Assembly (NCBI GenBank): GCA_032718565.1
Contig: JAVGVS010000008.1
Location: 248,001-312,000, forward strand
DNA: 64,000 bases
Direction: 5' to 3'
Source of the DNA: Distichodus sexfasciatus
Taxonomy: Eukaryota > Chordata > Actinopteri > Characiformes > Distichodontidae
Below the pieces are notes generated by a model. The model was not told the DNA's origin and made no database searches. It saw only the letters and a list, made by a program, of their open reading frames with translations. Of the stretch, positions 42,279-54,338 are shown piece after piece. Numbering within the stretch: position 1 is the stretch's first letter; every line of letters begins with the position of its first letter. The position numbers were made by a program, and so were the translations under genes.

Positions 42279-45200
42279 CTGCATAGAGGAGACATACGGT
42301 ATGTTTAATTTGACGATGAACGCTTGGGCTGAAAATCACATTTTCAAGCAGAGTTTCAATTTCAAAATGCAACACCTTGAATTTGGCAAATACACATAAA
42401 ATAACAGTAAAAATAACCTCATTGATGCACAATTGGATGTTACTTACTGTAATAACTAGGGCTGGGTATCATTGCTGATTTCCTGAATGGATTCGATTCC
42501 GATTCACAAGGTCATGAGCCGATTCAATTCTTGATTCGATTTGATTCGATATCGGTTTATTTAGAGATTTCTTTGCGTCAATACTACTTTTGCTTGGTTA
42601 TATTAATAAAATCACTTGTTTTAAAACCGAAGTGTTGCCAAACATCGGCCTTTAGGCCAGACGGTGATTTGAGCAGAGCAGCTTCAGCCATGGCTCTATT
42701 TGGTTTCGGTTTCGCCGGTCTCACGTTTTTATAGCTCTCCTTGCTCGGTCGCGAGAAGTAGTGCATAGTCGCAGGAAAAGATCGATCTGCGAATTTTTGA
42801 ATCGATATCGTATTTTTAGAACGAGAATCGATATTGATCAGTGAATCGATTTTTTGAACCCAGCCCTAGTAATAACCAATGAGTTTACTGCTTATACCGC
42901 TTCATCACAGTTTAACACTGTGCCTTTTTTTTGGCAAAAAGTACTATTACATTCACAGACTGTGCTCAACCAATGAGTAAGATACAATAGGCAAAATTTA
43001 GCAGTATTCATGCAAACTGCTTCTCATAGATGGGAAGTGCTGAAGTACAAATACTTCCTTACTGTACTTACGTAGAATTTTTGGGTATCTGTACTTTGCT
43101 TGACCATTTATTTTTGTTCCAACTTTTAACTTTTACTACATATATTTTTAGCATGAATATCTGTACTCGTTACTCTTGTTTAGTTTCATTTAAATGACGT
43201 TTATTAGGCCATTTTGCCACATTTTACCTATTCCATATCAATAATGCACATCATCCAGACAACTTGACTGATTGGTTGAGGCTTGGAAACGTAGTAAACA
43301 CACACGGAGTAGACAGTCCCACTGGTGTATTGGTTTTTGCACATGCCTCACAACACGATAGACACAATAAAGCGGGAGAGAGAGAGAAAAATCAGCTAAA
43401 AGCAGGCGGCAACTTGGTGGGATAAGATATGGTGATTGCAGTGGCAGAAAGAAGCTTAGCTCCACCAAATTCACTTCAGTTGAGTTTGTTTATACAGGGC
43501 TCTTTACAGCATCATAATATTTGTTGTGTGATGTGTTTGGGATAAAGTAGTCATATAACCAGTTTAGGCCGGTTATATGTAAAGGGCTTTGTAACAATGA
43601 CTGTTGTTAAGAGCGGTATATAAATACATTTGAATTTGAATTTTGAATTTGAATGTATAATGATGGTAATGGCCAATAGAGCTTTATGTGTTTATGCCCT
43701 AAAATGGTGGTTTTATTCTTCGCACGGTTACTTTATACTTTATATTTTAAGTATGTTTTAGAGCCTATACTTTTCATTTTAACTTGAGAAAAGAAGTCGT
43801 CAATACTTCAGCTTTTACTAGAGTCTTTTCAAACACATGTATCTATACTTCTACTTGAGTGAAGAATGTGTGTACTTTTGACACCTCCGCTCATTAGTAT
43901 AATTTATTATTAGCTGCATAAGATCCTCTGAATACATATGTTTATGGATAAAGTATACCAGTCTGTGAGTCTTGAGATGTCAAAATAAAGGCCATGCTGA
44001 GGTATATGGCAGATACCTTTATTTTTCTGCTCCTGTCTGTTGATCTCGATAAGGATGCGAGTGTAACAGCAGCTCATGACCAACAGAGGGATGACATAGA
44101 GAGTGACGAAGTGGAACATGTTGTAGACAGTCTCCTGCCACCGCTCAGGGAAACTCCCATGGGTCACACACTGAGTGAAGTCCACACGTTCCGCTTTGAC
44201 GGCTCGGAAAATAAATAGCTGCAGAAAAAGCATAAGAGAGAGGCTTAATGACAGGTAAACTAACCGTTTCATAACATTTTTGGCATTAATGAGACACTCT
44301 TATACAGTGGGACTTACATTTCCTCGTTGCGCGGACAGTTCCTCATGGCTTTACACTTGTTTAGACTCTTCTGGGATTCAAACACCATAATTTTATGATC
44401 ATTATTGACCACTACCGCTTTCAGTCACTCAGATCGTCGTGCCACTACCACCATATGGCACTTATTACAGTAGCAATTCTCAAAATGCAGCAACAACCAG
44501 GCATGTGCACAGAAAGACCACAGGTGGTGCATTTTTGGCCTTTGACTGATAAATGCCCTTTTGCAAGGCAGTTTCTTTCCCTTATCTGGCTTGAGCACCT
44601 GCTCCCCAAAATATCTGTGCACGATCCTGGCAAAAACCATAACCAAGGTAAATACCCGGAAAGGACCAGTCATATATTACATATTACGCAGACATTGCAA
44701 TAGCAATTCTCAAAATACATCAACAACCATAAAATATCTTTTAGTAAAGGTAACAGAATGGAAAATAGCAGGAGTGGAGTCATTTTACCACTTGATATTA
44801 GAGCCGGGAGATTCATGACTCATGACCGGAGATTTGTAAATCACCTGGATCCATTAAATAACTCACGAATCACAAATCTGAGGTTTCCATTAACCCAAAT
44901 CCATCGAGTCCTAACTACACCATGACTAAAATATAAACGTAAATACATCTTATAATCATTTCAAACTCATTACAAGATCAATACAGTCATAGTAGCAGGT
45001 ATAGCTGCTAAAAATCTCATAAAGTACAGTTCATTTGCACCACCACACTCAAAAGAGGGATCCTAAGAATTTCCTGCAGAGTTGAATCCTCTTTGTAGAC
45101 TACGGGACTCAGGTGAATCAGTAGCGTGGCGCGAAGCACTCACATTCATGAGGGGATCTGTCGGTTAACTTCCTCTACAGCGGAAACATACAGCCGAATC

Positions 45201-48200
45201 TGAATTGCTCACACAATCGTTTTAGCGCTCCTCAAAGCACATATAGTCATGAGTGAATCTACCAGTTAACTTGCCACTAGAAAATAAAGATTTGTCACTC
45301 TAGTAGCCTTGTCTTGAAACTTTGTCATTTATTTGGAAGTGCATTTATTCTCATCACAAGCCACGTATACTTTCTTCTATGAAAACCAAACGTTTCAGCT
45401 GGCAATTTGGCGATACTGACTCAAGTGACTCTCACACCCAGATCAGTTTAGTGAGTGACTCAGAGGCAGCCGAATCCTAAAAAAGAACTGAATATTACAG
45501 CTCTACTTGAGATGTAATTATGAAATTAGAGTCACGTGTACAGCAGACAAGTTTAGAACTTGCCTTCAACCATCACATTTGTAGATATTAATTACTCAGT
45601 CGAGAGGACGTGAAGTGATTGTAATGATTGTAAGATTTTTACTGGCCCAGTTTCAATTTCATAATTAAAAATCTGATTCCAATGGGTATTTCCAATCTAC
45701 TATCACCTGCTCACGTTTTGAGTGTGTGTCAGGATCGTGCGGATTGTGTGTGGGTGTGTGCTGTGATAGATGCGTAAACGCCCCTCTCATTCGCCCATCT
45801 TTTGCTGCATCACCATGGTCACGTGATCGTCCCCCTGAGTCCAGCTGCAGTGTGTGAATATTAGATGAGGATGAAAGTGCCAGAGGCAGAAGAGCTTTAT
45901 CCAATCACAGCCCACCCACCGTTGTGGAAATAAGATTCCCAGTAAGCTCGGGAGGCAGCACTGCTATAAATGATGGTCTCCCATCATTCATAAATCTGCC
46001 CTGACCTGTGATGATTTATTTTAGCGTTGACATAAAGTACTCACACACTCTCTCTCTCTCACACAAAAACACATGATCACTAAATCTAAAGAAACCACAG
46101 TAATAAAAAGCAGCATTTTATTTCAAAGTGATGATTTGGTTCAAAGAATTATTTCGTTTTTACTTATAATTGGTTGCTACATTGTTTAGTATGACACAAT
46201 CACACACACACACACACACATACACACATTCAGAAGCACCACAGCTGCATGTGGCCACTGCTAACCTGTTAATTAGTGAATAGAGGAGTTGGTAATTGCC
46301 AAACACTGGCTGCCATTTTTAATTGTTTGCTGCATGCATGGGAATTAGTTGTCATAAAGATGTCAGAGCTCAGTGGTGGGAGATGATGGGAAGGAACTCC
46401 ATGTAACATTGCTGCAAGAAAGTTCTTCCACATTCTGTTAAGATCACACTTTCCCATGCTATAGACACATCGGTTCAACTTTACTGTTGTAAAGTTGTAT
46501 AAAGTATTTACAGAGTGAAACTGTGTCTTAAAAGATTACTGATCTTACTAGTGGGTCTCAAAACTCAGAGCGCTATGTTTTTCACTCTTCATGACCAATC
46601 AGGACTCAAATAGTATAAACATACACATGGATCACTATGTGAACAGTATACAGTCTGGTCATGAAATGGAGATGAAATCTGGCAGACGGTCTCCTTGCGT
46701 GGGTTGGCTCACATTCTGTTCAGATGTCAGATTGATGCAGTTGTCACTAAATGTACCATTTTTATGTAAAAAGAGGTACAGAAAATATGACTGTAATTAC
46801 GTAAATTTGTACTTATGACCTAAAAGTGACTGCTAGGTTATTAGGTGAAGAAAGAACAATATGAAAAAATCTTTTATTCACCATTTTAAAAAAGTCTGAT
46901 AAATAACACATTATCTTGGCGCACACAAAAACATTTTGTTAGTGGAGGTAAATGTAAGTTTTACATATGTGGACATATAATACTGACTATGTCTATTTAA
47001 CAGTCAAAAAAAATCCACATGCCAGAAGAGACAAAGCAGAGCAATGTCAATTTTTCCTGCTGCAATCATGGAAAAACCAACTTGTTAATCGACTTGTTAC
47101 TAGACCAGGATCATTTTCACATTCCAACATCAGCAGGAATTACTTTTTAAACTGTGTCTGAATGGAATGTGGAGTCTACCTTTATCAGTATACGGTTTAT
47201 CTGTCTGTGCAGTTTAAGTTTGCACCCAGGAGTTTTTAATAGCATCCCGAGTTCTGATTCAAACATATTTGATAAAGCATGATTCACTGAACACAGTCAC
47301 GAAACCAAAACTGACAAGAAAAACAGTGATAACTTGTTTCCGCTATGATACTTTATGAGAGTGAGAAACAGGGATAAAATCACACTGAATGAGACAAAGT
47401 TGTTAATCAATGTTTGCATAAAGTAATTTATTATTTCTAATTTTACATCACATCACATCTGCAGAGTACATTGCCGCTAATCTGAGTACATTTACTGCAA
47501 AATGGCAGTATTGTATCCAAGAAGTGAAACTGCAAACTGAAATTGTATTTCACCCCTCTTGACTGCTGTTAAATACTTGACAAAAGATCATTCCAGGACC
47601 AAAAATGTAGTTTTAAATTCTGCATGTAACTATATTGCACGGTCTATTACACTATGTTAGTTTCTAATGTAAACTATGCTTTTGGGAAACGCACCCCTGG
47701 TCGCCAGAGGTTGGTGTGCTCGAAGCATAAAAAATTTGGCAAAGATTTAAGCAACCTTAACTAGCACCAAATTGTGATGGTGGTTATATGAATGTATCAG
47801 TGCATCTCCAACACATGTCCCCGGTGTGTCAGGACCTACCAAAAGTGGTCCACGGAGGGAAAACTGGTGAACCAACAACAGGTTTATGAGAGGCTAAGGC
47901 TCATGTCCATGTTGTCTAAGCCAACTGAAGAGCGGCCATAGTGCAAATTGCTGGAAATGTTAATAATGGTTCTGGCAGAAAGGTCTGAGATCACACTTTG
48001 TTGTGTCCTCAATATTAGATGGTCATAATGTTATGGATAATCAGTTTAAATGGTAACAGAAGGACGGTAGGTTCTAATGGTCTGTACACATACGTGGACA
48101 TTTTTATTCTATTTTGTACCTCTACCTCTAGAGTTTTATATTTTATAGTTTATGTATATATTTTTTGCTTACTCTGTGTGCCTTACTTCGTCTTTTTGTA

Positions 48201-49036
48201 CTGTGGAAGCTGGAGCCACGTCATTTCGTCTCTCTGTATACTTGTATACAACGGGGATGGCAATAAAGTTTACATTGACTAACTTTGACTTATGTTTTGA
48301 AGGCTAATGTATAATGAGCTATTGTTTCTGTGACTTTGTGCTACTAAAAAACCAAACAGGCAACCAACCAATCAAAAATGAGCCCAGAGTGAGGAGCCCA
48401 GAATTGTCTGCCTCCCTACTGCTCTACACATTTTGATCCTCACTTGACAAATACTAAGGACTACCAAGACATCATGAGAATAATATCAGGATATAACCAG
48501 TAACCCACCTGTGGAGACGCGAAGATCATGCTGAGGCTCCAAGCCAGCAACAGCATCCTCCTGTTGCGTCGGTGGGCGTTGAGTGAGTCAAGTGGGTGCA
48601 GGATGGCGTGGTGCCTGTCCAGGCTGATCACTACCAGGATGAAGGCAGACGCCTGCATCGCGAACAGCTTGAGGAAGCTGAGCAGCTTGCAGAGGCTGTC
48701 ACCGCCGTACCACTGCACCGTGGCGTTCCACACCATGTCCAGAGGCATGACGATAAACGTCATCATGAGGTCGGCCACCACCAAGCTCAAGATGAGCGGC
48801 CGTAGGTGGGAGGCCAGGCGTCGGCCACGACCACGGGACACACTGATAAGGAGAGCCAGGTTGCTGACTGCAGCAAAGAGGAAGAGCACCAGTGTGGCGC
48901 CCACACGGAACTGGGCGGCTCGCGTGAAAGTGGGTGCCTCCCATTCTGCCAGCGGGGGGAAGACTGATGTGTTGGAAACTTCAATTGGCGAGGCGTCCAG
49001 CTGCAGGGTCAATAGTGACGATCCGTTCTGCGCCAT
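41887..49036 (-). CDS. gnrhr: Gonadotropin-releasing hormone receptor (non-mammalian type), complete
   Basis: Join of minus-strand exons 49036-48509, 44218-44017 and 42278-41887: 1122 nt, 373 residues plus TAA. A class A GPCR that binds GnRH and signals mainly through Gq/11. Visible marks: N-terminal glycosylation triplets at N4 and N21; D89 in TM2 (VVADLMM); C116 and C193 for the extracellular disulfide; DRH (140-142) in place of DRY; ICL3 with the family-typical DMIPKARMKTLKMT; CWTPYY (278-283) in TM6; GNLNTCCDPVIYG in TM7, with DPVIY replacing NPxxY; and a 45-50 residue cytoplasmic tail absent from mammalian GNRHR1. The pair of aspartates in TM2 and TM7 is the non-mammalian arrangement. 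Exon boundaries (after SPQ in TM4, and in ICL3) match the conserved gene structure. Which teleost paralogue it is remains open. Confidence 0.93.
42457..42868. mobile_element. hAT MITE, 412 bp, perfect 8-bp target duplication
   Basis: Termini TAGGGCTGGGT and ACCCAGCCCTA are inverted repeats. GTAATAAC flanks both ends exactly (42449-42456, 42869-42876). The interior is rich in GATTCGAT and ATCGAT words and includes no transposase. Exact flanks imply a fairly recent insertion. Confidence 0.95.
43028..43890. repeat. Non-autonomous inverted-repeat element, related to 160-773
   Basis: The left end GGAAGTGCTGAAGTAC and right end (reverse complement GGAGGTGTCAAAAGTAC) are imperfect inverted repeats, with ACTTCTACTTGAGTGAAGAA near the right end. 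Includes an ATTTGAATTT-type tail (about 43628-43652), perhaps a nested SINE tail. Confidence 0.55.
44017..44218 (-). CDS. gnrhr: gnrhr exon 2: ECL2, TM5 and start of ICL3
   Basis: Begins LFIFRAVKAERVDFTQCVTH (ECL2, C193) after TTTTTCTGCAG, then RWQETVYNMFHFVTLYVIPL (TM5), and ends RQEQKNK with a GTATCT donor, phase 1. Confidence 0.93.
44799..45505. mobile_element. hAT-like non-autonomous element, 707 bp
   Basis: Short terminal inverted repeat TAGAGC/GCTCTA. The flanking 8-mers CTTGATAT (44791-44798) and CTTGAGAT (45506-45513) match at 7 of 8. No transposase frame. Confidence 0.65.
47815..48043 (+). repeat. LINE-like repeat fragment
   Basis: GGAAAACTGGTGAACCAACA, AGGCTCATGTCCATGTTG, AATGTTAATAATGGTTCTGG and the terminal GGTCATAATGTTATGG match 31550-31735 and the end of 24225-24490. 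Confidence 0.6.
48509..49036 (-). CDS. gnrhr: gnrhr exon 1 (first coding): N-terminus to TM4
   Basis: 176 codons: extracellular N-terminus, TM1 (VGATLVLFLFAAVSNLALLI), TM2 with D89, TM3 and the DRH motif, and TM4 to SPQ, with donor CAG|GTGGGT. A CTTTCTTTTCAG acceptor 24 bases before the ATG (exon starts at 49061) shows that another, noncoding exon lies upstream. Confidence 0.93.
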
Positions 49037-49312
49037 CCGGATATTTGTACTCCAGACGTTGCTGAAAAGAAAGAGAAGGTCATTAGCTACTTACAAAGAA
49101 TGTTTTTGCGATTTTATCTCCTCCCAGTTACACCTGATCTAAACACTAAACATCCTCATAGTAACACTAACCTTGTACCTATGCCTTAAACTTAATATAG
49201 TCACCCATTTCCTCAAGAAAACCTATTATATAGCTGCACTTTTTTGGTGTGAAATCACGTTATCAATGTTACTCATCTGGGGTGCGTTTCCCAAAAGCAT
49301 AGTTGCTAATCT

Positions 49313-49630
49313 AATGGTCTGCACACATATGTGGACATTTTTATAAACGCATATATTTATAAATTAAAATTGTATTTACATGAAATTCGGTTTAAAAAAA
49401 AGCTGTTTACACGTATGCGGGTATTTTTATAAACATTTTAAAAATATCTTTGGGCTTTCCATTTACACATATCTGCAGAATCCAGCATTTTGAAAAATCT
49501 TCACTTTGGAGGGTGTTTTAAGAAATCTATGTTTGCGGTGGCTAAAACTCTGTTTACGTGTGAACGAAAGGCCCAAATGTATTTTAAAAATTTGTTTATA
49601 AAAATATCTACATATGTGTAAGCAGGCCCT
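49313..49630. mobile_element. MITE with about 35-bp imperfect terminal inverted repeats
   Basis: Left GGTCTGCACACATATGTGG and ACATTTTTATAAA; the right end gives GGGCCTGCTTACACATATG, then ATATTTTTATAAA on reverse complement. A solo copy of the left end is at 48067-48115. Confidence 0.7.
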
Positions 49631-50494
49631 AACTGGACACCAACAAAGTGGATCTACAAAGTGAGAGTTCCTAATAACATGTTAAGTGTGTATAAGTTGT
49701 AGGTGTCCAATTACAGACTGTAACTGACCGGACATATGATACCACACATTCAGCCAATTTCAAGGTGTGATTCTAACCAAGTGAGTGCATATGAGGCTGG
49801 GCGTCTTTTTTCAGTGTTCGCTTTCACAACTAAAATGTAAAAATTAATAATGAGTAATTTTTTCAATTTCGCACTATTCACATTTATCATTTGAGCGCAA
49901 AATGTCAAATCAGAAGCTGACACGTTAATTGTTTTTTTCATTTTGGTTTTGGAAACACAGAAACAAGGATATATGTTTTTTGGGAATTTGGGTTTTTGCT
50001 TTTAATTTGAAAAACAAATTAAAAACAGTCAGTATATGAATGCCAAGAGACAGAAGCATCCCTCTGACTTATGGCCTCTAATTACTGATGCCAAGCAGTG
50101 CCACTGTCCAAATTGTGGCAGAAGAGGTATGACGTCCACATCCTCTACAAATCGCCTGAACATTTACCAGACAGTAATTGCCGGGAGACTGTATCTCTGA
50201 CATATTAATCCGAGCCGTGTCACCGCTACTGTGATAAAGCCATTAATCTGTAGCAGGACAGGGCAGAGAGAAAGCTGCTGGAATGAGCTGTAATATCACT
50301 CCTGCTAGAGTGAAGGAGCTTCATCTGGGATTTTTAAGCACCCACAGAGGTGAAGCGTGACTCAGGGAGCCAGAGAAAACAAGCAATGAGGTCATCTTTC
50401 TATTACTCTGAGACAAAGTACACCTCGCTGGTGTTTAAAGTACATCACCTTATCCCCCTGTGAAGTATTTAAGATACTGATCATCTGAACCGCA

Positions 50495-50836
50495 TAATCC
50501 GGAGTGGGGTCGCAGGGTCTATCCCGGGAACTATGGGCACAAGGCGGGGACCAACCTTGGGAAGGCGACAACACACTGCAGTGCACACACAATCACACTC
50601 TCAGTCACACCTTACGGGGCCAATTTAGATTCACCGATTAACCTATATTGCATTTTTTTGGACTGTGGGAGGAAACAGGACCCTCCGGCGGAAACCCATG
50701 CGAACATGGACAGAGCATGCAACCTCCACACATAAAGTCTCCACAGCCAACCTGGGGATCAAACCCAGGACCTTCTTGTTGTGAGGCTAACCACTCACTA
50801 ACCTCGCTAACCAGTGCCCCACCGTGCCGCTCCACA
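50495..50836 (-). repeat. tRNA-headed SINE with L2-like body, minus strand
   Basis: On the minus strand it starts GCGGCACGGTGGGGCACTGG, followed by TTTGATCCCCAGG, GGAGACTTTATGTGTGG, CATGTTCGCATGGG and CCAAAAAAATGCAAT. This is the classic fish SINE order. The tail region holds GGTCGCAGGGTCTATCCCG. Confidence 0.85.
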
Positions 50837-52644
50837 GTACAAACAAATAGCAAAATTACCATGAAAATGTCAGAGGCTTTCAGTTCTCCCAAGTGGATGG
50901 GAAATTGAAATAATGACATAGAAAGTAGGTTTATATGGTAGCTGTTCAACGAAAAGCTTTTAGATGTATTAGTTATTGTATTATCAAGGACGTCTGTTTT
51001 TTTCTGTTTTCCAGCATTTTAACGACCTTCACGGTGCATTATAATGCTACTGGCACCTACGCCATATTTAATTATGTAATCTTATAGACAGCCACTCAAA
51101 GCCCCACTTAACACCTCGCAATGTTTGACCTTAAAAGTGATTGTGTGCCACAGTCTTTATTCAACTGTGCAACCAAGTTATAACCTTACACTGTTTGCTG
51201 ACACATCTCCAACGTCCTAGAGTGTGAGCTATATGGGCTACATGGACGCGCACACACACACACACACACTCTACCCCCACTCCCTGTACTGTATACCCAC
51301 CCAAGGCAGGCTGTCACTCATCTGATGAAGTAACTGATAGCAATGACAGTGCACCACAAAGCCTTTCCTGATCCCCTTTGTCTCTACTCAAAGCCTGACC
51401 TACACTGTGCCTCTAAGATCACAGACTGAAAGCCTCTGCTAAACACATCCTGAAAGCTGTAGAGTCAGAAACAGCATTACATCGCCATCTGTTTCCACAT
51501 CGGGAGCCCGGGCTTCCACTTCTAAAGCAGCATGTTTTATGCCTTCACCACAGAGCCAGTAACAATGAACTGAAGGCTGCATGTTGAGAAGTGAGTAATT
51601 TCTAATCTTCTAATCTGATTCATAGAAAGAGGACACCCACCAAGTCCATGATGAACACAATACAATAGGCATCTACAGTCTGAACCCAGGAGGAGTTCCT
51701 GTGCCTTAAACCTGAGTAATGTAATTACTCAGTTACAGTGCTTTGGGACTGGTAGAACAAGATTAAATCATGCTTAAATATTTCTTCTTTTCTCAAGGGT
51801 TACTAGTTTTGTTTGTTTTTTTACTATATAATAAATTATTCCGGTGCTATAACCAATAATTACATAATTAAAGTTATTAATCTCATCAGCAAAGCCTTTT
51901 TTTCTCGGAAGGAAATGTCTTGATTGGTTTAAGATGAAACATTTTTCTGGATATTTTTTTCTCTGAGTTAACGCTGCATTCCTGTAAGGATTTCACCAAA
52001 TAACCAGTCTAAACTCAGAGTAAAACTTGCTTCACGGAGCAGAGCTTTGACATCACATGGCTTTGCCTCCCACCTCCCATTCCCAGGCTTTAAATTCTTC
52101 CTTTAATTAAACTTGGCTACACCGTAGATGGAGGCAAGAATGTTTTGCTTGTGTCTCCGCTTAAGCCCAACAGGAGTGAGGTCTATTTTCAGCAAAGCCT
52201 TCTGTTGCAAATCTCATGCCTGTAAGGGATAAGGTTGAAAACGCACTGTGGCCCCTCAGGTTGCTCTCTGGCGCTAATTTTAGAAGAACAAGCAACAAAA
52301 TTCATGGTCCAAGCTGTGGTAAATGATTTCTTATGATAAGATCAAGTCAGTGTGATATCACAAAACTACTTCAAATACGTAAGGAATTATTAATTTGATG
52401 TTCATCGTCAATCAGAGGTGGAAAGATTATGAGACTTCAACTTAAATCCAGTTCTCTCACATCCAAGAAAAACCTCGTCACCAATGGAGGCTTGATTAAT
52501 TATTATGCACCTAAACACCTTTTCGAATCGATTCTGAGCTCAAGAGAAAATATACTGACAAACAGATCTATCACAAACCCCAAGACTTATAATGCACTTC
52601 CAATGAGCTTTGAGAAAGAGAACGAAAGGATAATGGAATCTTAC

Positions 52645-53110
52645 CTCTTCTTACGGTGAATTCACCTATAAATCGATGCGTCCCTTGCCGCGAAATGCAT
52701 TGTTTTCCCTCTTTTTATTAATTCTTCTTTCCGCATTCCAAAATCATCTTTGTTTAGCTCTAACTTGTGAGTGTGACAAATGTCGGATTACCAACAAAAA
52801 GTCGTTTTTACTTCTCGTTCGAGCAGACGCAGTGAAACTTGTCCGATCTCAAATCCGGAGCGCAGGACTCCGACCGCGTGTCTGATGCGAACAAGCGGCT
52901 CAGTTCCGCAGCGCAGATCAGACCCGAGATCAGAAAGGAGGAGAGAGAGAGAGTGAGAGAGATGAAGAGATGGAGGGATGAAAGGAGGGATGGAGGAAGG
53001 GATGGAGGGAGCTGTCCGCTGCCAGTGGTGCTGAATCCCCCTTCAGCGCAGCTAACAAACCTACGGACAGCTCGCAGGTTAATGCGTGTGGGAGACGCGC
53101 TAATCTACGC
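52645..53110 (-). promoter_or_regulatory. Candidate gnrhr promoter and noncoding first exon
   Basis: A CpG- and GC-richer island (about 52800-53100) between gnrhr and ttc24, with a minus-strand donor GAG|GTAAG at 52645/52644. It lies upstream of a gene whose first coding exon has a 5'UTR acceptor. The start site and exon 5' end are not determined. Confidence 0.4.
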
Positions 53111-54338
53111 TGACCGCCCTTGAAATAGACTTACATACGCGAAGATGTCAACACTTATGAATTATGAAATTCCTCAGATCTGGTAAAGGACAAATGGAAC
53201 GACAAATTGAACAAATCACTCGCTTCTCTATTAACCACAGTGCAGCCGTGTAAATGCAAACTAAATCAGACACAGTTACCATAAAGCTAGCCTGATTATT
53301 CATCATGTATTGAATAGATTCCACTTGCTTTACAGTGAGTAAATAAATATCATTTAACTTCTTCTGTAGATAAAAATGTAACTAAACATGTCAAGCAAGA
53401 CAAATTTGATCAGAAAAACATGCAAAAACTGAACTGCATGTATAAGAATATTATGACATCTATTGTTTGTCAAACCTAATTAGCTACTATCTATGTGTAA
53501 ATGATTAAAATGTATAAGCTTTACATGCATTAACCTTATTTGTGAAATAGTCTAGTCAGTTGTTAATGATTTCTACAAAAAAAGGTATAATTAGGTTTTT
53601 GGTCATTACTAAACAGCAGGTGTTTGGGCAAATTGTTTAACATTTACATTTGCAGCATTTAGGTCAGATTCTTCAGATTCTTTTACCCACAGCAACTTAC
53701 AATTTCTTACTACATGGACAGTAATTCTCAACCCAACTGCTGGGTTTGTACCTCCAATGTTGTGGTCAGTATGCATATTATTTCAGTTGCTTCATTGAAC
53801 ACTTTAATTCAGAAACCATATCTATTAATTAAGAATGAAAAATGTCATGCACAAGTGTTTTTTTGAATGAAAAATATATATTTTAGAAATGCAAGGCGAC
53901 TTAAAAACATCAGTATTTATATGCCAGCTCAATAAATACATACAGATTCATACTAACTAGCTAGCCACCATAAGAGTGTCTGTTACAGTGCAAAACACTC
54001 AGTTATACTGTAGAAGTTGCAAATGAGAGAAAGACTGCTGCCACTTAACCGTAAAAGGAAACTGTTTGATCTGTGACACTAATTAATAAGTTATACCATT
54101 CTCATTCTACTACTGGATGCCCATTTTGCAATAAGAGATCCAGTAAATCTTTTATATAAAGATAAGCTGTTCTCTGATAATATTTGGCCGCGTCAGATTT
54201 ATTGACTATTTTTAAAACTTTCATTTGTTGTCTATCTCCAAGTCTTTCAGTTAGGTTGCAGCCCAATTACTCCAGGACAAATCTACAATTGTTCCTAAAG
54301 AGCATTATGAAGAATAAGCAGAAGCAACCTTGCAGGTA
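53111..54338. other. Spacer between gnrhr promoter and ttc24 3' end
   Basis: AT-rich, no gene. 53641-53715 holds a minus-strand V-SINE tail fragment. TTTATT at 54198-54203 is, on the minus strand, an AATAAA 136 bases beyond the ttc24 stop and the likely poly(A) signal. Confidence 0.55.

Larger units (their letters stand above)
42279..44016 (-). other. gnrhr intron 2 (1.7 kb) carrying two MITEs
   Basis: Holds the hAT MITE at 42457-42868 and a second inverted-repeat element at 43028-43890. Little of the original intron is left outside them. Confidence 0.7.
44219..48508 (-). other. gnrhr intron 1 (4.3 kb)
   Basis: Contains an hAT-like element (44799-45505), a CA tract (about 46200-46220) and a LINE-like fragment (47815-48043). 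No additional exon was found. Confidence 0.65.
49062..52639 (-). other. Probable gnrhr 5' intron
   Basis: Bounded by the acceptor at 49062-49063 and a candidate donor at 52640-52644. It includes a MITE (49313-49630), a tRNA/L2-type SINE (50495-50836) and a CA tract (about 51247-51270). About 50100-50400 is high-complexity, non-repetitive sequence that could be a conserved enhancer; this needs alignment. Confidence 0.45.

Noticed and set aside
48528..49142. 204-codon open frame on the plus strand
   Set aside because: Antisense to the GnRH receptor exon; the sense frame has clear receptor motifs and splice sites.
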